This document shows positions 60,530 through 64,000 of a DNA stretch of 64,000 nucleotides, piece after piece. Both the position numbers and the translations under genes were made by a program. How positions within the stretch are numbered: position 1 is the first letter of the stretch; the number at the start of each line of letters is the position of its first letter. This DNA comes from Urophycis tenuis (Eukaryota > Chordata > Actinopteri > Gadiformes > Phycidae): NCBI GenBank assembly GCA_036785325.1, contig JAXIVH010000325.1, positions 74,501 to 138,500 of the forward strand. Reading direction: 5' to 3'. Below the pieces are notes generated by a model. It was given only the letters and a program-made list of their open reading frames with translations, was not told the DNA's origin and made no database searches.

Positions 60530-60580
60530 GTGCAAACCTGAAGAAGGCCAGAATACTGGCCGAAACGTCGTTTTTTGCAC
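60530..60580 (+). ncRNA. hammerhead ribozyme, junction of units 10 and 11
   Basis: Core unchanged. Predicted cleavage is after C60569. Confidence 0.8.
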
Positions 60581-60682
60581 TTGTTTTAAATAAATAGTTA
60601 CTTTGTTAAACTTTTACTCTCGTTCCAATTTTTTATTTAATTTTTTTCGAGACACAGCGTTATCACACTCTCCACTAATACA

Positions 60683-62884
60683 ATGTCCGAGTGGACATTG
60701 GTTAGATACGGCAGGCGCCGTTATCGCCGACGCTCGCCATCCTGGGACGGACACGTTTATGCGCCTACGGATAGGCCGCGCACGTGGTCCGATGATCGAC
60801 GGGCTCCATCACCCCGGTGGCACGGACGTCCGCCTGGCAGGATGAGGGAGAGACCACGCTCGCCGCAGAGGTACGTGCGGGTTTACTCCCCTCCGATGAC
60901 GAGACGCCCTCGCTCGCCACCCAGGGCTCGGCGTCCATCACCGCCACCGGGCCCTCCCCGTCGTCCACCCAGGGGGCCTACCAATAGGCGCCCCGCCTCA
61001 CCATCCAGAGAGAGACGTCGACACCCACACCAGAGGGACCAACGCCCCCTATCATACACCAGGGATACGCACCCCCGATCACCTATGAGAGACGTGGGTC
61101 CTCGGGCCGGGTACCGGGGCTATGACCGCCGGGGGTTCCACGGTCGGATGGACCGTGCACCTCCCCTCCGTTATTGGAGGGGTAACCCCCCTAACCTAAA
61201 CTGGCCAGTGCCTCCGCCTGGGGCTTCTCGGCGGTCTGGCTTTGGGCCTGGTACCGGGACCTACGCTGACGTCGCCAGAGGACCGGATCGCGACCGCGAT
61301 GGACATGAGGTGAGGCGTATCCCTGCCAATTTGGAATTGAAGCGTCTCATTAAAGAACTGTACGCTGTAATTAAGGTGACCCACCACCTTTCTAACGTGT
61401 CATCTGGGGCCCGTGGGGAAGGGCCCCGGACCATTCACAAAATGGTGGCCACGCTGGCCGCCATGATTAAACCAGCGGTCCCTACTCAGACCACGCGCCT
61501 CCTGATAGAGGGGGCTGCGAGGGAGTGGGGACACACAATTTGCCTTATATTAAGGCAACACTATGAGGAATGCCTTGAGGACTTGTTTGGGAGACTCAGG
61601 GGTCTCCTCAATGAGACCTGGAGGGAGGCCTTCGGTGTGGCGACCCGCTGGGCCCGCAGGAACCTGCCCCGTCTCACTGGGGAGACGCTCGACGCCGCTG
61701 AGACCAGGCTCACGACGCTGTGGGAGCAGGAGAGGGACCCCACACCGATCCTGGTCCCTGACGTTCTGCCCCCGAGGTCCAGGGCTCCGTCGGCGTCGCT
61801 GTTGCCTTCCGGCCGCGCACTGTCTTCCCCCACCTCATCGCCGGCTCGTCATGCTGGCCCTCACCGCCCACCTCCGGCGACCGGGACCCGGGGCACGCCA
61901 GCGAGACCGGCCTCTGCGGGGTCCGGCACCGTGACGGGCTTGGAGGAGCTGTCGCCGGATTGGTTCGTCCCCCCGACGGCGGCCGTCCTCACCCCCTCGC
62001 GGCCAATGGCGTGTCCCCCCCTGGAACGGAGGGCCCCCAGGAGGGCCAGGAGGGCGTCCCCTGAGGTCTCGTCGGACGAGGATGACGGGGCTGACGGGGA
62101 GGACGGCCTTCTGGGACTCACACGAGGGAGAAGAGGTGAGTTGGTGGGAGGACCCACCCCCTGTTCTCCTTCTCCATCCCCGGGGCCCGACGCATCGGGG
62201 ACCGGGGACCTCCTCGATCTGGAGGACCACGACGAGGGCCCTTCCACCTCACGGGCCGCCGCGGAGGTATTGCGGTCTGTCCGGGACCGAGGTGAGGAGC
62301 CGAGAGACGAGACCACCACCGAGAGAAGGGGAGGTCGCAGGGTCAGGGTGCACCCACATACGGCACGTAAGTTGTTGGACTGGAACCTCAACGTGGGCTC
62401 TAAGTGGCTCATTATGGGTGACTCTAACCTTGCTAGCCTCCCTGAACATGACATCCAGGACCTGCAGGTGGACTGTTTCCCTGAATCCCATTTCAGGCAC
62501 GCGCAGGCCCTGATGGAGAAGACCACCCCTATTGAGGGGCTGGTCGTAGAAAAAATAATCATGTCGTTTGGTATCTATAGCAGGGCCAACAAGTCAAAAG
62601 AGACAACGATTAAGAATGCCCAGGCTGCGTTGAGAGCGGCCAGGAAGCGGTTCCCTGGAGCGGAGGTGTTGATCCAGCAGGTCAACTTCTCCACGGCCCT
62701 CCCTACAGAGGAGCAGGAGAACCTCGCCGTCCTCAACCAGCAGTTGGAGAGGAACATGCCCCACATCCCCCTCCTGCCGCAAAGCCAGTTCTCCACTGAG
62801 GAGGACAACATCAGCTGGACAGCGGAGACTGGCGACGCTTTCTTCCATCACTGGAGGGGGGTGTTAAACGCCGGGTCCCCTTGA
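60683..62884 (+). CDS. ORF1 of unit 11: SGNH-like protein
   Basis: Complete, protein identical to unit 1 ORF1 with R454 and H603. Confidence 0.85.
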   Translation: MSEWTLVRYGRRRYRRRSPSWDGHVYAPTDRPRTWSDDRRAPSPRWHGRPPGRMRERPRSPQRYVRVYSPPMTRRPRSPPRARRPSPPPGPPRRPPRGPTNRRPASPSRERRRHPHQRDQRPLSYTRDTHPRSPMRDVGPRAGYRGYDRRGFHGRMDRAPPLRYWRGNPPNLNWPVPPPGASRRSGFGPGTGTYADVARGPDRDRDGHEVRRIPANLELKRLIKELYAVIKVTHHLSNVSSGARGEGPRTIHKMVATLAAMIKPAVPTQTTRLLIEGAAREWGHTICLILRQHYEECLEDLFGRLRGLLNETWREAFGVATRWARRNLPRLTGETLDAAETRLTTLWEQERDPTPILVPDVLPPRSRAPSASLLPSGRALSSPTSSPARHAGPHRPPPATGTRGTPARPASAGSGTVTGLEELSPDWFVPPTAAVLTPSRPMACPPLERRAPRRARRASPEVSSDEDDGADGEDGLLGLTRGRRGELVGGPTPCSPSPSPGPDASGTGDLLDLEDHDEGPSTSRAAAEVLRSVRDRGEEPRDETTTERRGGRRVRVHPHTARKLLDWNLNVGSKWLIMGDSNLASLPEHDIQDLQVDCFPESHFRHAQALMEKTTPIEGLVVEKIIMSFGIYSRANKSKETTIKNAQAALRAARKRFPGAEVLIQQVNFSTALPTEEQENLAVLNQQLERNMPHIPLLPQSQFSTEEDNISWTAETGDAFFHHWRGVLNAGSP

Positions 62885-64000
62885 GCCCGACACCGGCAGG
62901 GGTAAAGGACGTTCCCTCCTTAGGGGGTAAGACAATTGTCAATTTGACCAAGGACCTACGCTTAACAGCGCCACAGACAACCCTCTTGAACAGAGGTTTG
63001 TCTTTTATCCCTACTCACTGTTTAGAACGGGAGCTTAAAAAACAATTGAAATGTGATGTTTATAATTACCATAGGAGGCTCAAATTAATCAGCTTTTTCC
63101 AGGATAGTACTGGTACTGCACCGCCTTTCGGGGGCCCTTCCCTTTGGACGCCCCCATCGGGGGCCCTCCCGGAGGCGTTGCACAGACTCATAACATGTGA
63201 CCTTTCAACACTCAAAAAACAGTATAGGACGCCCAGCGAGAAGCCCAACCTATCGCCTGGCGAACTAGAGGCCCTTACCCAACTAAAACAAAACAGGGAG
63301 ATTGTTATTAAACCCGCTGACAAGGGATCTGCAGTGGTTGTCCTCAGCAGGGACCAATATGTCCTAGAGGCAGAGCGCCAGCTCAGGGATGAGGTCTACT
63401 ATCGGAAATTAGACGGACCTATTTACCTTGACACCATTAAAGAGGTCATAAACATCATTGACTCCCTCTTTAGAGCTAAATTCATCAATTCTAAACAACG
63501 CCGTTATCTAATCGGGGGGGATGAGGAACCGAGGGCCAGACGCTTTTATATACTGCCAAAAATACATAAGGACCCCGCCACCTGGACGGTCCCCTTTGAG
63601 GTCCCTCCGGGTAGGCCCATAGTTTCAGACTGTGGCAGTGAGACGTACCGGACAGCAGAATACATCGACCACTTCCTTAACCCCCTCTCGACCAGACACC
63701 CCTCCTATATTAAGGATACCTACCACTTTGTGGGGATCGTCAAGGGCCTCAAGGTGCCACCGGGGGCCCTACTGTTTTCCATGGATGTCAAGAGCCTCTA
63801 CACCAACATCCCTATAGAGGCCGGCATCCAGTGTGTAAGACGATTCTTCAACAGGTATCCCGACCCGACCCGACCCGACATGCAGCTCTTAAAGCTGCTA
63901 GACATTAACCTGACTAAAAACGATTTCATTTTCAATGGGGACTTTTATCTCCAAACTAAAGGCACGGCTATGGGCAAGAAATTCGCCCCGGCCTACGCCA
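62881..64000 (+). CDS. ORF2 of unit 11, 5' part: Penelope-type reverse transcriptase
   Basis: Cut by the window edge at about residue 373, just after motif B (GTAMGKKFAP). Motifs KPADKG, FYILPKIHK, PPGRPIVS and motif A are present and the frame is open to the end. The TTG at 62881 overlaps the ORF1 stop. The slippery heptamer is at 62863-62869. Confidence 0.88.
   Translation, partial: MSPTPAGVKDVPSLGGKTIVNLTKDLRLTAPQTTLLNRGLSFIPTHCLERELKKQLKCDVYNYHRRLKLISFFQDSTGTAPPFGGPSLWTPPSGALPEALHRLITCDLSTLKKQYRTPSEKPNLSPGELEALTQLKQNREIVIKPADKGSAVVVLSRDQYVLEAERQLRDEVYYRKLDGPIYLDTIKEVINIIDSLFRAKFINSKQRRYLIGGDEEPRARRFYILPKIHKDPATWTVPFEVPPGRPIVSDCGSETYRTAEYIDHFLNPLSTRHPSYIKDTYHFVGIVKGLKVPPGALLFSMDVKSLYTNIPIEAGIQCVRRFFNRYPDPTRPDMQLLKLLDINLTKNDFIFNGDFYLQTKGTAMGKKFAPAYA

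Larger units (their letters stand above)
54495..60569 (+). mobile_element. Penelope-like element, unit 10 (complete, 6,075 bp)
   Basis: Same length and encoded proteins as unit 1; no private change noticed. Confidence 0.95.
60570..64000 (+). mobile_element. Penelope-like element, unit 11 (5' part only)
   Basis: Runs off the window inside ORF2. It lacks the unit 3/7 missense pair, although it occupies their place in the four-unit register. Confidence 0.93.

Noticed and set aside
1..64000. LTR retrotransposon, LINE or DIRS element
   Set aside because: No LTRs, primer-binding site, protease, RNase H, integrase, AP-endonuclease or tyrosine recombinase; RT motifs such as SLYTNIP, KPADKG and FYILPKIHK are of the Penelope type.
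1..64000. CRISPR array or satellite DNA without coding function
   Set aside because: The repeat unit is 6 kb with two long intact reading frames; there are no short direct repeats with unique spacers.

Overview
The whole 64 kb window is one head-to-tail tandem array of a single retroelement. It holds the 3' part of one unit, ten complete units and the 5' part of another, all in + orientation, with no host gene or unrelated flank. The normal monomer is 6,075 bp. Two units (20773-25483 and 43709-48419) are 4,711 bp because they share a 1,364-bp deletion. Units differ by only a handful of substitutions, so the array is very young, strongly homogenised, or partly an assembly product.

Each unit reads, from the predicted ribozyme cut: a 113-nt AT-rich leader without upstream AUG; ORF1 (733 aa: Arg/Ser/Pro-rich N-terminus, helical middle, acidic Ser/Pro linker, C-terminal SGNH/GDSL-esterase-like domain); ORF2 (about 732 aa: Penelope-type reverse transcriptase with a C-terminal GIY-YIG-like domain); about 770 bp of degenerate CCCTAA telomere-like repeats; about 730 bp of AT-rich sequence with poly(A) signals, a TATA-like box, a 13-bp inverted repeat and a long hairpin; and a hammerhead ribozyme that leads straight into the next unit. 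This is a Penelope-like element (PLE).

The organism is a eukaryote, most likely a metazoan and plausibly an aquatic vertebrate. This is inferred from the TTAGGG-type telomere motif, the AATAAA signals, the AUG context and the ORF1 type; no host gene is available to confirm it.

The most interesting point is the combination. The RT core looks intact, but the GIY-YIG nuclease appears to lack its catalytic Arg and Glu, and the SGNH domain appears to lack its Asn and His. The coding strand carries C-rich telomere-like repeats and a hammerhead. In bdelloid rotifers the same parts list (PLE RT, GDSL protein, C-rich telomeric repeats, hammerhead) defines telomere-attaching Terminons/Athena elements. 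The array may therefore be a compact telomere-associated relative. That is a hypothesis, not something shown here.

ORF2 has no AUG for its first 300 codons and lies in the -1 frame relative to ORF1. A G UUA AAC heptamer 12 nt before the ORF1 stop suggests -1 ribosomal frameshifting. The array also shows a 22,936-bp higher-order duplication: units 3-4 and 7-8 share two missense changes and the same deletion junction.
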